Positions 8,994-18,673 of a stretch of DNA of 64,000 bases are shown in pieces. Within the stretch, counting starts at the first letter, position 1. Each line of letters starts with the position of its first letter. The DNA is taken from the NCBI GenBank assembly GCA_020722815.1, contig DYKB01000001.1, positions 186,001 through 250,000 of the forward strand, given 5' to 3'. This stretch comes from Caldithrix sp. (GTDB lineage Bacteria > Zhuqueibacterota > Zhuqueibacteria > Thermofontimicrobiales > Sulfurfontimicrobiaceae). Below the pieces are notes generated by a model. The model saw nothing but the letters and a program-made list of their open reading frames with translations, was not told where the DNA came from and did not search any database. The translations under genes and the position numbers were made by a program.

Positions 8994-10508
8994 ATGACTC
9001 AGAAAGATGGTGTCTTATCCGCAAAAAATATAAGCTGGCTTTTTTGGGGATGTTTTATTGCCCTGGTAACCACATCGTTCGGCTTTATCATTCGGGCACA
9101 GCTCATTGGCGAATGGGGAATCCAATTTGGCCTATCTGAAACGCAAAAAGGTGAAATTTTGGGTGTTGGATTGTGGCCTTTTGCTATCAGTATCGTGCTC
9201 TTCAGTCTGGTGATTGATAAAATTGGTTATGGAACATCTATGTTTTTTGCGTTTTTCTGTCACATTGTTTCCGCGATTGTGACGATTAGCACGCCATGGG
9301 TTGCCAAAGGTGATTCCAATACGGCTTATTGGATGTTATATATTGGAAATCTAATTGTGGCGCTTGGGAATGGTACTGTTGAAGCTGTTATCAATCCTGC
9401 GGTGGCAACAATTTATTCAAAAGAGAAAACAAAGTGGTTGAGCATTCTCCATGCCGGGTGGCCAGGTGGTTTGGTTTTTGGTGGTATTCTCGCTATTTCA
9501 ATGGGGTCGGCCGACTGGCGTTTAAAGGTTGCGCTTATTTTTATTCCGGCGGTCATCTATGGTTTTATGCTGTTACGTGCCAAATTCCCCGTCCAGGAAC
9601 GTGTTCAGGCTGGTGTTTCTTTTAAAGCAATGCTCCAGGAAGCTGGAGTTATCGGTGCTATCATTATTATCGTTATGATGACGCGTGAGGTTGGCCGCGT
9701 TTTTGAATGGGGATTGTGGACTCAGGTAATTATTGCTGGTGCTTTAATTATCGGCTATGGTTCTTATGTTCGTTCTATTGGTCAACCGCTGTTTATTTTC
9801 TTGATGTTGATTATGATTCCACTGGCTACGACTGAACTTGGCACCGATAGCTGGATTACTGAATTAGTGACTCCTATTATGGGTAAACATGCAGGCTGGT
9901 TGCTGATTTATACCTCACTCATTATGATGATATTAAGGTTCCTGGCCGGTTCAATTGTCCACCGAATTTCTCCACTTGGATTATTAGCCATTTCATCGGC
10001 TATTGCCATTGTCGGCTTACTCTTTTTATCGACGGCAACAGCATTTTGGATTTTTGTTGCCGCAACTGTTTATGGGATAGGTAAATCTTTCTTCTGGCCA
10101 ACCATGCTCGGTGTTGTTTCTGAGCGATTTCCCAGAGGCGGTGCCCTGACCATGAATACTATTTCTGGTGTTGGCATGTTAACGGTCGGTATCGTGGGGG
10201 CAGCTTTTCTGGGAAATATTCAGGATAAACAAATTGATAAAGAGTTATTATCACAGCGCCCGGCAATTCATGCCCAGGTTGTTGGTGGTGAAAAACTAAG
10301 CGTTTTTGGCAAATATAATACCATTAATACTGAAAAAGTAGCAACCTTGACATTAGAAGAACAAAACGAATATCAGGCGATTACGGCTGAAGCTAAAAAG
10401 AGTGCGATTGCCACGGTAGCTGTATTCCCAACAATCATGTTAATCTGCTATCTTATTTTAATCGGATATTTCAGAGCCAAGGGTGGTTATAAAGCCGTGG
10501 AGCTTTGA
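8994..10508 (+). CDS. MFS transporter
   Basis: A 504-residue integral membrane protein with about twelve hydrophobic helices of major facilitator superfamily type. Between helices 2 and 3 is 'SLVIDKIGYGTSMFF', the D-x-x-G-x-x pattern of MFS motif A. The segment 'AVINPAVATIYSKEKTKWLS' with a following 'HAGWPGG' resembles the sugar-transporter-like MFS branch seen in Bacteroidetes and Planctomycetes. A soluble insert of about 50 residues precedes the last helix. The substrate cannot be read from the sequence. The start has an AGGAG site upstream of ATG 8994, and a strong terminator follows at 10568, so the gene is monocistronic. Confidence 0.85.
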   Translation: MTQKDGVLSAKNISWLFWGCFIALVTTSFGFIIRAQLIGEWGIQFGLSETQKGEILGVGLWPFAISIVLFSLVIDKIGYGTSMFFAFFCHIVSAIVTISTPWVAKGDSNTAYWMLYIGNLIVALGNGTVEAVINPAVATIYSKEKTKWLSILHAGWPGGLVFGGILAISMGSADWRLKVALIFIPAVIYGFMLLRAKFPVQERVQAGVSFKAMLQEAGVIGAIIIIVMMTREVGRVFEWGLWTQVIIAGALIIGYGSYVRSIGQPLFIFLMLIMIPLATTELGTDSWITELVTPIMGKHAGWLLIYTSLIMMILRFLAGSIVHRISPLGLLAISSAIAIVGLLFLSTATAFWIFVAATVYGIGKSFFWPTMLGVVSERFPRGGALTMNTISGVGMLTVGIVGAAFLGNIQDKQIDKELLSQRPAIHAQVVGGEKLSVFGKYNTINTEKVATLTLEEQNEYQAITAEAKKSAIATVAVFPTIMLICYLILIGYFRAKGGYKAVEL

Positions 10509-10567
10509 TGTTGCTTCCGTGTATGATGTATCATGATTTTTTCATCAGTTTAATTTTGTAATTTTTC

Positions 10568-10600
10568 AGGGAGAGACCATAACGGCTCTCCCTTTTTATT
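10568..10600 (+). terminator. intrinsic terminator after the MFS gene
   Basis: AGGGAGAG (10568-10575) and CTCTCCCT (10586-10593) form a perfect 8-bp stem with a 10-nt loop, followed by a T-run. It sits between two convergent genes. Confidence 0.88.
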
Positions 10601-10614
10601 TGCAATGAAGGGAT

Positions 10615-13221
10615 TTATAAAGTCAGATATAACCTTAAATAATCCAATAGTGCGTAATATTGTTGATAATATATAAAAATGCTCCCTGTTAATAAGCCGG
10701 TAACAATGCAGCAGGTAAAAATGATTTGGTGCAATTTTACAAAGTAAAGCGAGGACAAACCTCGTATGAGCCGAATGAGAAACCAGATGTGGAATATTGC
10801 GATAAATAGTGCCAGCTCAAGTGAACGATGCGTCGTTATTAACAATCGATAAAAAATTAAGGATAATGGAATGAGAAAGATATAATTCGAAGCTATCCAG
10901 ATGCTAAATGTCAATGCCCGAATAAATGAAATCGTTTGATGGAAGAAATAGCTAAATAATTTGGTTAAAAAAGCCTGGAAGACGAAGAACATTATTATTA
11001 ATATCGCTAAAAAAAAGGTAAAAAGTGCGGGCTCCCAAACTAAAAAAACGAGATAGGTTTTAATCCGTGGCCATGGAATAATAAGATTGAGAAGTTGATC
11101 AAAATACAGGTTATTTCGATAATAATAAAAATGGCTGGAAAATATAATTGCCAGTATTGCTGAAATAATACCACTCAGTATTAACGTACTGAAAATTGGA
11201 ATATTTCGTTGCTCCCGGATATCAGTAATCAATCCATGCAAATGAAAAAATGATCGGTACAGATTTTCTCGCAGTTTTTTTTGACCTTTATAGAAAAAGA
11301 GAAAAATCAGAATAATAAATAAACCACTAATAGTGTAAAAAACAGGACATTTTTTCTCAAATTGCGTACATATTATGGGAATGAACGTATTCGTCTGAAA
11401 TTGTGACGAAATATACTTTGTCGCCAGTCTTTTTTCAAAATTTGAATTTACCAGGCCATACGGCAGTAAGGTTGAATTTTTGATATTACCGGTAAAAAGG
11501 CAAGGATTGTTGGCATTGAAATCTTTTAGACAATTAATAAAGACACCATCCACTAATTGATGACTTAGCAGACGTCGTGTTAATTGATTTAATATATACG
11601 CTTGCCGGGATTCAAGGTCAATTTCAGCATAATTTATATCATCACCAGTCCAAAGAGGTGAGCTTACTGAAAAAATATAGCTTTTTTCACTATTTTTCGG
11701 GTGTTGATCTTCAATTTGATTCATAAAATCAAATTCAACAGGATTCGCAATATCAGTAAATAATATATCGGCAACAGGCGTCATAACCGTTTTTGTAACA
11801 GGCTGAATGATATATGAAAACCGAGTATCTTTTTTTTCAATAATTTCTTTTAAGGAATTTAGGAATAAGTTGACATCCTCATCTGCCAGATCAACTGAAT
11901 TGGAAATTCCCCAACCCAGTATGCAGGGATAAATTTTATCCCGTTGAATAAGTTCTTCCAGGTAAATATGCGCCAGTTCTTTAAATGAAGTGTTTTGGGA
12001 AATCGAAGCGGGCATAAAGCGAATTGGAATTTCTTCAAACACATAAAGTCCGAGTTCACTACACAATTTTAAAAAATAAGGGTGAGCCGGATAATTCATG
12101 ACCCGGATGGCATTGGCACCCAGTTCTTTTATAAATTTACACTCCTGTTCCATTGCCTGATAATTGACCAGAAAACCGGTGTCCTGGAAATTTTCATACC
12201 AGCAAATACCTTTGAGCTGATTTTCCCGCTTATCCGAAGTCAAATTTTTTCGATGCTGATGATAGTTGATCAATCCAATCGATAAGATGAGTTCATCAAG
12301 TAATTCTGGTCCGGATGATAACCTTATTTTTAATTGATAAAGATTGGGTGACACGGGTGACCAGTAGCGAGGATTTTCGACAGGTAGTAAAAAGGTTATC
12401 TGTTTGATCATTTTTTGACCGATAGAAACCGATTTGTCGGTATTCACCTGGAGAATTTCAGAATTTTCAGATGTTTCCAGGAGAACATTTATCTTGAGAT
12501 CCTGACCAGATATGAATGTATCATTTTTTATAATGGGAGTAAATCGATATTGATGAAGATTCAACCTCAGATCAACGTAGCAAAGATTGGTATCAGATGA
12601 TGATTTAATTTCATAATTAATATTTTCAAGTGATAGCAATGGGACAAGCTGCAAAAAAATTTCACGGAAGATACCACCGTAATTCGGCAAACTCATCGGA
12701 TTGTGTTTGAGCGGAATGGTACCGCGTGTATCCAGATGATTGCTAACAATAATTTTAATACTATTTTCTCGTCCGGCATGTATTAATGAATGTTCAATAT
12801 CAAACGAGAAGCTGGTAAATCCACCCTGATGCGTGCCAAGAAATTTATTATTTATAAAAATGGAGCAACGATAATTAATACCCAGTGCGATAATCTTATA
12901 TTGACAATTTTTATATTCCTGCGGAATGGTGAATTTCCGTTCAAAGGTAACAATTCCCTCGAAAGTGTAAATCCCTGGTACTTTTACGGCAATCCATTGA
13001 TTAGAATTTTCAGTTACCGCCATCCACTCGCCGCATAAATTTATCTGTTTGCGAATAGAATTGGTTTGATACTCCCCGGCATCTATTTCAGCGTTAGCAA
13101 AAGATGTTGAACCAAAGTAGTTCGATTTCAAATCAAAATTTTCAACGGACAGAAGCTGCCTGGCCCCTGAAAAAATTAAACAGAACAGGATGCAAACGAA
13201 AGGTTTCTTTAAAAATTGCAT
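10615..13221 (-). CDS. GH2-like protein fused to a C-terminal multi-span membrane domain; probably catalytically inactive
   Basis: An 868-residue protein. After a signal peptide (1-25), residues about 50-200 are the glycoside hydrolase family 2 sugar-binding fold ('LGINYRCSIFINNKFLGTHQ'), about 200-310 an Ig-like domain, and about 330-590 a TIM-barrel-like region ('KGICWYENFQDTG', 'LGANAIRVMNYPAHP', 'ELGLYVFEEIP'). The acid/base motif, normally W-x-x-G-N-E, reads 'LGWGISNSVDL': the Glu is Ser442. No E-x-G nucleophile segment is visible near 'SSPLWTGDD'. From about residue 625 there are about six membrane helices. A GH2 fold tethered to a polytopic membrane domain suggests glycan binding or sensing rather than hydrolysis; this is inference. 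It converges on the MFS gene and diverges from the antiporter gene. Confidence 0.75.
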   Translation of the reverse strand: MQFLKKPFVCILFCLIFSGARQLLSVENFDLKSNYFGSTSFANAEIDAGEYQTNSIRKQINLCGEWMAVTENSNQWIAVKVPGIYTFEGIVTFERKFTIPQEYKNCQYKIIALGINYRCSIFINNKFLGTHQGGFTSFSFDIEHSLIHAGRENSIKIIVSNHLDTRGTIPLKHNPMSLPNYGGIFREIFLQLVPLLSLENINYEIKSSSDTNLCYVDLRLNLHQYRFTPIIKNDTFISGQDLKINVLLETSENSEILQVNTDKSVSIGQKMIKQITFLLPVENPRYWSPVSPNLYQLKIRLSSGPELLDELILSIGLINYHQHRKNLTSDKRENQLKGICWYENFQDTGFLVNYQAMEQECKFIKELGANAIRVMNYPAHPYFLKLCSELGLYVFEEIPIRFMPASISQNTSFKELAHIYLEELIQRDKIYPCILGWGISNSVDLADEDVNLFLNSLKEIIEKKDTRFSYIIQPVTKTVMTPVADILFTDIANPVEFDFMNQIEDQHPKNSEKSYIFSVSSPLWTGDDINYAEIDLESRQAYILNQLTRRLLSHQLVDGVFINCLKDFNANNPCLFTGNIKNSTLLPYGLVNSNFEKRLATKYISSQFQTNTFIPIICTQFEKKCPVFYTISGLFIILIFLFFYKGQKKLRENLYRSFFHLHGLITDIREQRNIPIFSTLILSGIISAILAIIFSSHFYYYRNNLYFDQLLNLIIPWPRIKTYLVFLVWEPALFTFFLAILIIMFFVFQAFLTKLFSYFFHQTISFIRALTFSIWIASNYIFLIPLSLIFYRLLITTHRSLELALFIAIFHIWFLIRLIRGLSSLYFVKLHQIIFTCCIVTGLLTGSIFIYYQQYYALLDYLRLYLTL

Positions 13222-13328
13222 AATGATTTGACTCTGAAGATTTAAAATAGCTTTACTTTTAAAACTTTTTTATTTATAATCAAAAACTAATTTGATATTT
13301 TTACCATGCGATGGAAGGGCTTAAGAAC

Positions 13329-15287
13329 ATGAAACGTAGCTTGATAATCGGAACGGCACTTTTTTTACTAATTGGCTCGCATTTTTTCTTTAAATCGAAG
13401 ACGACGCAAATCCAGCATTCAGGACTGAGAATCGAATCTCCACCTTTTGTTTTGAGTGGTATCCCTTTCGACATAAATTTAACAGTCCTGAACGAGAAAG
13501 GTCAGGTTGATTCCCGCTGCCATGAACCAGTCAAACTGGCAAAGGTGTTTATTTATCAAGAAAATCAGATGAATTTTCTTGATTCGACCTTGAGTTTTAA
13601 CAATGGAAAGTTACTAATCAAAAATCTTGCCATGAATTCTTATGGAACGCAAAACCTGAGAATTAAATTAGCCAACCAGGAAGTAGAGAAACCAATTCGC
13701 GTGATACCGGGCTTTTTCAGTTTATTTCCACCATTTCTGGCAATTATGTTGGCACTGGTTACTCGTCAGGTGATTATCGCCCTTTTTAGTGGAATCTGGT
13801 TAGGGGCGACAATTATCATGAATTATGATCCCCTCATGGGTGTTTTGCGTGTTCTAGATAAATACCTTATTAATTCGCTCGCAGATACTTCTCATGTACC
13901 AATTGTCCTGTTTAGTATGACATTAGGTGGAATGGTGGGAATTATTTCGAAATCAGGAGGTACACGCGGCGTCATTGAAAAAATTACCCGATTTGCCAAC
14001 AGCCGCCGCGGTGGACAAATAACCAGTTGGCTGATGGGAATTATTGTCTTTTTTGATGATTATGCCAATACGTTGATTGTCGGGAACACGATGCGTCCTT
14101 TTACGGATAAAGTCGGTGTGTCGCGTGAAAAATTATCCTATATTGTCGATTCAACGGCTGCACCCGTTGCTTCTTTTGCCCCAATTTCAACCTGGGTTGG
14201 TTTCCAGGTTGCATTAATTGCGGAGGCATTTAGTAAATTGCAAATTAAGGACGATGCCTACCTGGCTTTCATTCAATCGATTCCCTATGCTGCCTATAGT
14301 TTGCTTACCGTTATTTTTGTTTTCCTGGTCGGAATTTTACTTCGCGACTTTGGACCGATGCTGAAAAGTGAAATCAGAACTGTAACTACGGGAAAAGTTT
14401 TACGAGATGGCGCGGTTCCATTGTTAGATTCTTCGGGATTGGATGTCGATGTCCCCGATGACGTTCCCAAAAGGTGGTACAATGCCATCCTGCCAATTAT
14501 GACGGTAATTGTCGTCACCATAATTGGCTTATACTATAGTGGAAGAAATGAATTGGGTGAACTGGCGAATAAATCAACACTCTGGGATATTATCGGTAAG
14601 GCCAATTCATTCCATGTTTTAATGTGGGCATCATTTTGGGGCGTCATTGTCGCTATCTTTTTAGCTGTTGGGCAGAAAATATTGACCATTGGGGAAGCGA
14701 TTGATTCATGGCTAAGTGGTGTGAAATCAATGGTGCTGGCAATGATTATATTGGTTCTCGCCTGGGCAATTGGTGACATCTGTGAAGATTTGATGACCGC
14801 ACAATATGTTATATCGATGACACATTCGATAATTTCGCCGTCACTTATGCCTTTTATTACTTTCATCATCGCTGCTTTAATTAGTTTTTCAACCGGAACT
14901 TCCTGGGCGACCATGGCTATCCTGATACCGATTGTAATTCCCATGTCTTATCAACTTACAACTAAGGCCGGATTAGCCCCGGCGCTGTCGAATTCAATTA
15001 TCCTGGGGACAATAGGGGCTGTGCTATCGGGTTCTATTTTCGGTGATCACAGCTCACCCATTTCAGATACGACCATCATGTCGTCCATGTCATCTGCCGT
15101 GGACCATATCGATCATGTTCAAACACAATTACCCTATGCCCTAATGTCCGCTGTAATTGCTTGTGTTTCTGTTTATATTCCGGTTGGATTTGGTTTTAAT
15201 GTTTTTTGGGGATTGGCTTGCGGGATTTTGCTTTCTATTGTCATTTTATATATGTTTGGTAAAAAAATCCCACCCCTTCATGAATGA
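13329..15287 (+). CDS. NhaC-family Na+/H+ antiporter with extra extracytoplasmic N-terminal domain
   Basis: The start at ATG 13329 is preceded by GGAAGGG with nine bases between; the in-frame ATG at 13311 overlaps that site. The core (from about residue 135) carries NhaC/COG1757 signatures: 'SKSGGTRGVIEKI', 'FFDDYANTLIVGNTMRP', 'STAAPVASFAPISTWVGF' and 'STGTSWATMAILIPIV'. The expected role is sodium-proton or related exchange in the inner membrane. Ahead of the core are one hydrophobic helix and about 110 residues of beta-rich sequence, probably extracytoplasmic and Ig-like, which ordinary NhaC proteins lack. The gene is closed by the terminator at 15311. Confidence 0.85.
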   Translation: MKRSLIIGTALFLLIGSHFFFKSKTTQIQHSGLRIESPPFVLSGIPFDINLTVLNEKGQVDSRCHEPVKLAKVFIYQENQMNFLDSTLSFNNGKLLIKNLAMNSYGTQNLRIKLANQEVEKPIRVIPGFFSLFPPFLAIMLALVTRQVIIALFSGIWLGATIIMNYDPLMGVLRVLDKYLINSLADTSHVPIVLFSMTLGGMVGIISKSGGTRGVIEKITRFANSRRGGQITSWLMGIIVFFDDYANTLIVGNTMRPFTDKVGVSREKLSYIVDSTAAPVASFAPISTWVGFQVALIAEAFSKLQIKDDAYLAFIQSIPYAAYSLLTVIFVFLVGILLRDFGPMLKSEIRTVTTGKVLRDGAVPLLDSSGLDVDVPDDVPKRWYNAILPIMTVIVVTIIGLYYSGRNELGELANKSTLWDIIGKANSFHVLMWASFWGVIVAIFLAVGQKILTIGEAIDSWLSGVKSMVLAMIILVLAWAIGDICEDLMTAQYVISMTHSIISPSLMPFITFIIAALISFSTGTSWATMAILIPIVIPMSYQLTTKAGLAPALSNSIILGTIGAVLSGSIFGDHSSPISDTTIMSSMSSAVDHIDHVQTQLPYALMSAVIACVSVYIPVGFGFNVFWGLACGILLSIVILYMFGKKIPPLHE

Positions 15288-15310
15288 AAAATCAATTTCA
15301 GAAATAAAAA

Positions 15311-15338
15311 AAGGTCGTCTAAAAGACGACCTTTTTAT
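15311..15338. terminator. bidirectional intrinsic terminator
   Basis: AAGGTCGTCT (15311-15320) and AGACGACCTT (15324-15333) form a perfect 10-bp stem with an AAA loop, with A-runs before and T-runs after. It lies between the convergent antiporter and regulator genes and could serve both. Confidence 0.9.
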
Positions 15339-15354
15339 TTTCAGTTTTAACTGA

Positions 15355-16332
15355 TTAATCTTTTGGAATTGAATATTTCTTCATTTTAAAACGCAAGGTG
15401 GCTTCCGGGATACCTAATACACGCGCTGCTTTGACCTGATTACCACCATATTTCTGCAATGACTTTCGAATCAGATGGGTTTCAACTTCGGAAACGATTC
15501 CTTTCAGATTTCGTGGTTCCAGAAAATCTAATGGATGACGTTTAATTTTAAATGGCAAAAATTCAGGCGATAATTCACCTTCCGGTGACATCATGACCAG
15601 ATTATAAGCAGTATTTTCGAGTTCACGAATATTACCCCGCCATTCATATTCCAAAATAGATTCAAAAATTTCGGAAGAAACCGCCGGAACCTCTTTATTA
15701 CTTTCAACACAGAATTTTTTCAGGAAAAACACAAAGAATTCTGGGATATCCTGTTTTCGTTCACGCAATGGTGGAATTTGAATCGATAATGTATTTAAAA
15801 GAAAATACAGGTCTTTCCGAAATTTGCCACTCTCGATGTCCGCATTCATATCATGATCGGTAGTGGAAATAATACGAATATCCAGATTGATATTATCTTT
15901 TCCACCCAGCCGGCGAAATTTTTTATCGCGTAAAATTTGTAAAAGTTCGTATTGAAAATCACTATTCATTTCTGAAATATTGTCTAAAAAGAGAATACCC
16001 CGATTCGCTTTCTCTAATAGACCGATAGTACGCATCATGGCGTGATCCTTCTCGGTATCTTCACCATAAATATCGCGTTTTTCAATTGTTTTATCTATCG
16101 CCGCACAATTGATTTCAACAAAACCGCGATTGCGACGATTACTATTGAGATAAATTTGTCGTGCTAAAAATTCTTTCCCGACACCGGTTTCTCCCAGAAT
16201 GAGAATATTTCCATCAACCTTTGATAATCTTTTGATGGCACGTCTGAGGCGCTTGGCATCCGGGCTACTTCCCACGATATCGTCATCTTGCAACGTATTT
16301 AAATATGAACGATTTTCATCATTATTTTCCAT
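15355..16332 (-). CDS. sigma-54-type AAA+ regulator lacking the GAFTGA loop
   Basis: A 325-residue protein made only of an AAA+ domain and a C-terminal Fis-type helix-turn-helix ('GGNQVKAARVLGIPEATLRF'), with no receiver or other sensor domain. Walker A is GETGVGKE (47-54). The region that normally reads H-E-K-GAFTGA is 'YGEDTEKDHAMM' (89-100), so the sigma-54 contact loop is absent. Walker B reads 'ILFLDN' (113-118) with Asn in place of the usual Glu. 'FRKDLYFLLN' and 'PPLRERKQDIP' are otherwise canonical. In known GAFTGA-less members (TyrR-like) the protein acts on sigma-70 promoters or as a repressor; the same is inferred here. The target is unknown. Confidence 0.85.
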   Translation of the reverse strand: MENNDENRSYLNTLQDDDIVGSSPDAKRLRRAIKRLSKVDGNILILGETGVGKEFLARQIYLNSNRRNRGFVEINCAAIDKTIEKRDIYGEDTEKDHAMMRTIGLLEKANRGILFLDNISEMNSDFQYELLQILRDKKFRRLGGKDNINLDIRIISTTDHDMNADIESGKFRKDLYFLLNTLSIQIPPLRERKQDIPEFFVFFLKKFCVESNKEVPAVSSEIFESILEYEWRGNIRELENTAYNLVMMSPEGELSPEFLPFKIKRHPLDFLEPRNLKGIVSEVETHLIRKSLQKYGGNQVKAARVLGIPEATLRFKMKKYSIPKD

Positions 16333-16803
16333 TATTGCTCTCCCAGCTTTTAATAAAATTTGATAAATTTAACAGCGATAAATATGATTATTAAAATATA
16401 TCAATTAAAAATGAAAATTATATTGCCGAATTTGTTTTGTTTTACCGTTTCTGTATTTCACTTATTTTCACGATTTTAAATTGGTTGTAAATGGGCGCTT
16501 AGTTTGCGAATAGTTCAGAAGTAACTCCATTAATATAATCAATAAAATACAAAAAGTCAAGTATTAATGATAATAATTTACGTTTTTTGGCAATAGACGA
16601 GGATTTTGAACCTGCAAAATCGAGGGATGAATTGGGATCGGGCACGGTTTTAATCATTTATGCGAGAGAAAGTGAATTTTTTCCCCTTCACAATGTCTCC
16701 AATAAATTATTATCGTAAATTTTTGCTGATATTTAGTACCGGCAAATCATTGAAAATTTTTGAGCATTTCAACCTTATAGCCGATTTGAAAACTACTTTC
16801 AAC
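16333..16803. other. gene-free interval, nothing recognised
   Basis: 471 bp of AT-rich sequence between two minus-strand genes. It contains no convincing reading frame, RNA or terminator. A promoter for the regulator gene presumably lies near its 16332 side, but no clear boxes are visible. Confidence 0.5.
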
Positions 16804-18447
16804 TCAATGTGCATTGCTATACAACAGCAGCGAGCGATTTAACAGATTCTCAGCGTCCTGGAAGTGTTTCGGCGATTCCTGAAGAAAATTATCCCGTGAT
16901 AATTTAACTTTAAAACGACCATATTCACCCCAAATCCGATACGCAATATTGCCTTTTATCAAGAACTCTAAATCCAATAAATTTTCCTCAATTTGCTTCT
17001 GAGTAAAAGGATAATTTATCTTCGCGATATGATTTGACAGGACGGTTAACAGATTTGAATCCAACTCAAAATGCTGGATAAAATCATCAAGTTTTTGATA
17101 ATTATTTCGGTCGGCGCGCCCGGACAAAAATGGGTTATCTGATGATAAATATTCATCCACTAAAATATCGAGGAACTGATTTTTATTCAGGCCATAGAAA
17201 AATAGCTGTTTTAACTCTGGTGAAATTTCGTTTTGAGTTGATTGAAGTGGAATGTCGGGCGTTATTCCACCTTGGTTCGATAGTAAACGACCTTGTATTG
17301 TTTTAAAGGTTTTTGTGTTCGCAGCAAGAAAATTTCGAATACTATCATTATAGGCTTCTGCATAATATTGATCTTTTGTTTTTTTTCGATAATCACGCTG
17401 GAGCATTCTTCCACTTGGGGTATAATAGCGGGCAGTGGTAATGAGTAAAGCTGAATTATCGGGAAATCGAATTTGTGATTGAACCAAACCCTTTCCAAAG
17501 CTGGCTTCCCCGATAATTAAGCCGCGGTCCCAGTCCTGAATCGCACCCGCCAAAATTTCAGATGCACTTGCCGAGCCATGATTCATCAAAAGTATCAACG
17601 GCAATTTCGGAAAAGGCGCCTGTCCAGAGGTGTAAAATATCTCATCGGAATTTTCAGTGCGGCCTTTTTTAAAAACAATTTTTCGCTTTCCGGGTAAAAA
17701 TAAATCTGAAACTTCAATCGCCGCCGACATTAATCCGCCACCATTATCCCGTAAATCAAGAATTAATTTTTTCATTCCGGCAGATTGCAGTTTTTGGATA
17801 CTGTTATAAAGTTCCAGGCTGGTGGAAGCCGTAAATCGATTCATTTTAATATAACCGATTTCATTGCTTAATAAGTATGTATCTTCAATACTTTTAATAA
17901 AAACCTGGTCCCGAATGAGCGTATAATTTTTTGGCTCGGGCCAGGAATGTCGTTTAAGCAGGATTGTGACTTTGGTACCGGCCGGTCCTTTTAATAACGA
18001 AATAATTTCACTTTGCGGTTTATGCGCTATTGCTTCTCTATTAATTGCCAGAACTTCATCGCCTGGTAAAATACCTGCCTGTGCCGCTGGTCCGTTTTCG
18101 AGCAATGACATGATAACTATCCTGCCATTGATAACATTATAATAAATTCCGATTCCGGAAAATCCTTCAAAAGATTTATTCCATGACTCAAATTGGTCGC
18201 GTGACAAATAATTCGTGTGTGGATCAAGATTCGCCAACATCCCGCGAATGGCCTCATCGATGAGATCCGTCGGATCAATCGGATCGATATATGATTTTTC
18301 TATTTCTCTTAAAATAAAATTGAAAATTTTTATTTTTTCATTTAAATTATCGCATTGTGCTGACAGATTCGTTGGAAAATTGCCAATTGATAAAAGGGTG
18401 ATAATGATAAAAGATAGCCATCGGTTATATAACTTGATTATAGACAC
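16804..18447 (-). CDS. C-terminal processing protease, S41 family (CtpA/Prc-like)
   Basis: The start is taken as GTG at 18447, just after an AGGGAGG site; a TTG at 18465 would lie upstream of that site. The 547-residue product has a signal peptide ending near 'TNLSAQC', the S41 N-terminal helical region ('ANLDPHTNYLSRDQF'), a PDZ domain ('GIGIYYNVINGRIVI', 'AQAGILPGDEVLAIN') and the protease core: 'LDLRDNGGGLMSAAIEV', nucleophile Ser in 'GSASASEIL', and general-base Lys in 'ASFGKGLVQ'. It should be a periplasmic processing or quality-control protease. The C-terminal 130 residues extend beyond the usual core and are mostly helical. Confidence 0.9.
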   Translation of the reverse strand: MSIIKLYNRWLSFIIITLLSIGNFPTNLSAQCDNLNEKIKIFNFILREIEKSYIDPIDPTDLIDEAIRGMLANLDPHTNYLSRDQFESWNKSFEGFSGIGIYYNVINGRIVIMSLLENGPAAQAGILPGDEVLAINREAIAHKPQSEIISLLKGPAGTKVTILLKRHSWPEPKNYTLIRDQVFIKSIEDTYLLSNEIGYIKMNRFTASTSLELYNSIQKLQSAGMKKLILDLRDNGGGLMSAAIEVSDLFLPGKRKIVFKKGRTENSDEIFYTSGQAPFPKLPLILLMNHGSASASEILAGAIQDWDRGLIIGEASFGKGLVQSQIRFPDNSALLITTARYYTPSGRMLQRDYRKKTKDQYYAEAYNDSIRNFLAANTKTFKTIQGRLLSNQGGITPDIPLQSTQNEISPELKQLFFYGLNKNQFLDILVDEYLSSDNPFLSGRADRNNYQKLDDFIQHFELDSNLLTVLSNHIAKINYPFTQKQIEENLLDLEFLIKGNIAYRIWGEYGRFKVKLSRDNFLQESPKHFQDAENLLNRSLLLYSNAH

Positions 18448-18531
18448 CAAACCTCCCTGTTTCAAAATCCTTATCAGATAATTAATTATACATCAATCAG
18501 TTATCTAATATTATCATTTCACCTTTAATAA

Positions 18532-18546
18532 GGCACAATTCGTGCC
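18532..18546. promoter_or_regulatory. 15-bp palindrome, possible operator
   Basis: GGCAC-AATTC-GTGCC is a perfect inverted repeat in the divergent interval between the protease gene and the activator gene. Position and symmetry would suit a dimeric regulator; no copy elsewhere was noticed. Confidence 0.25.
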
Positions 18547-18673
18547 ATTATGAAAATCAACCAATTTATGGGGTGATAAAAATTCGGGAACTCAATTGGA
18601 ATTTTTGACTTTAATAGTTGTTCTATCGGCGACTACTTTAACCTAATTTATTATCAAAATCAGGAAATTGTTT

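Noticed and set aside
14534..14944. 136-codon minus-strand frame inside the antiporter gene
   Set aside because: Antisense shadow of membrane-protein codons; no start signal and composition typical of a shadow frame.
16660..16842. 60-codon plus-strand frame
   Set aside because: No ribosome-binding site, low-complexity composition, and it overlaps the end of the protease gene antisense.
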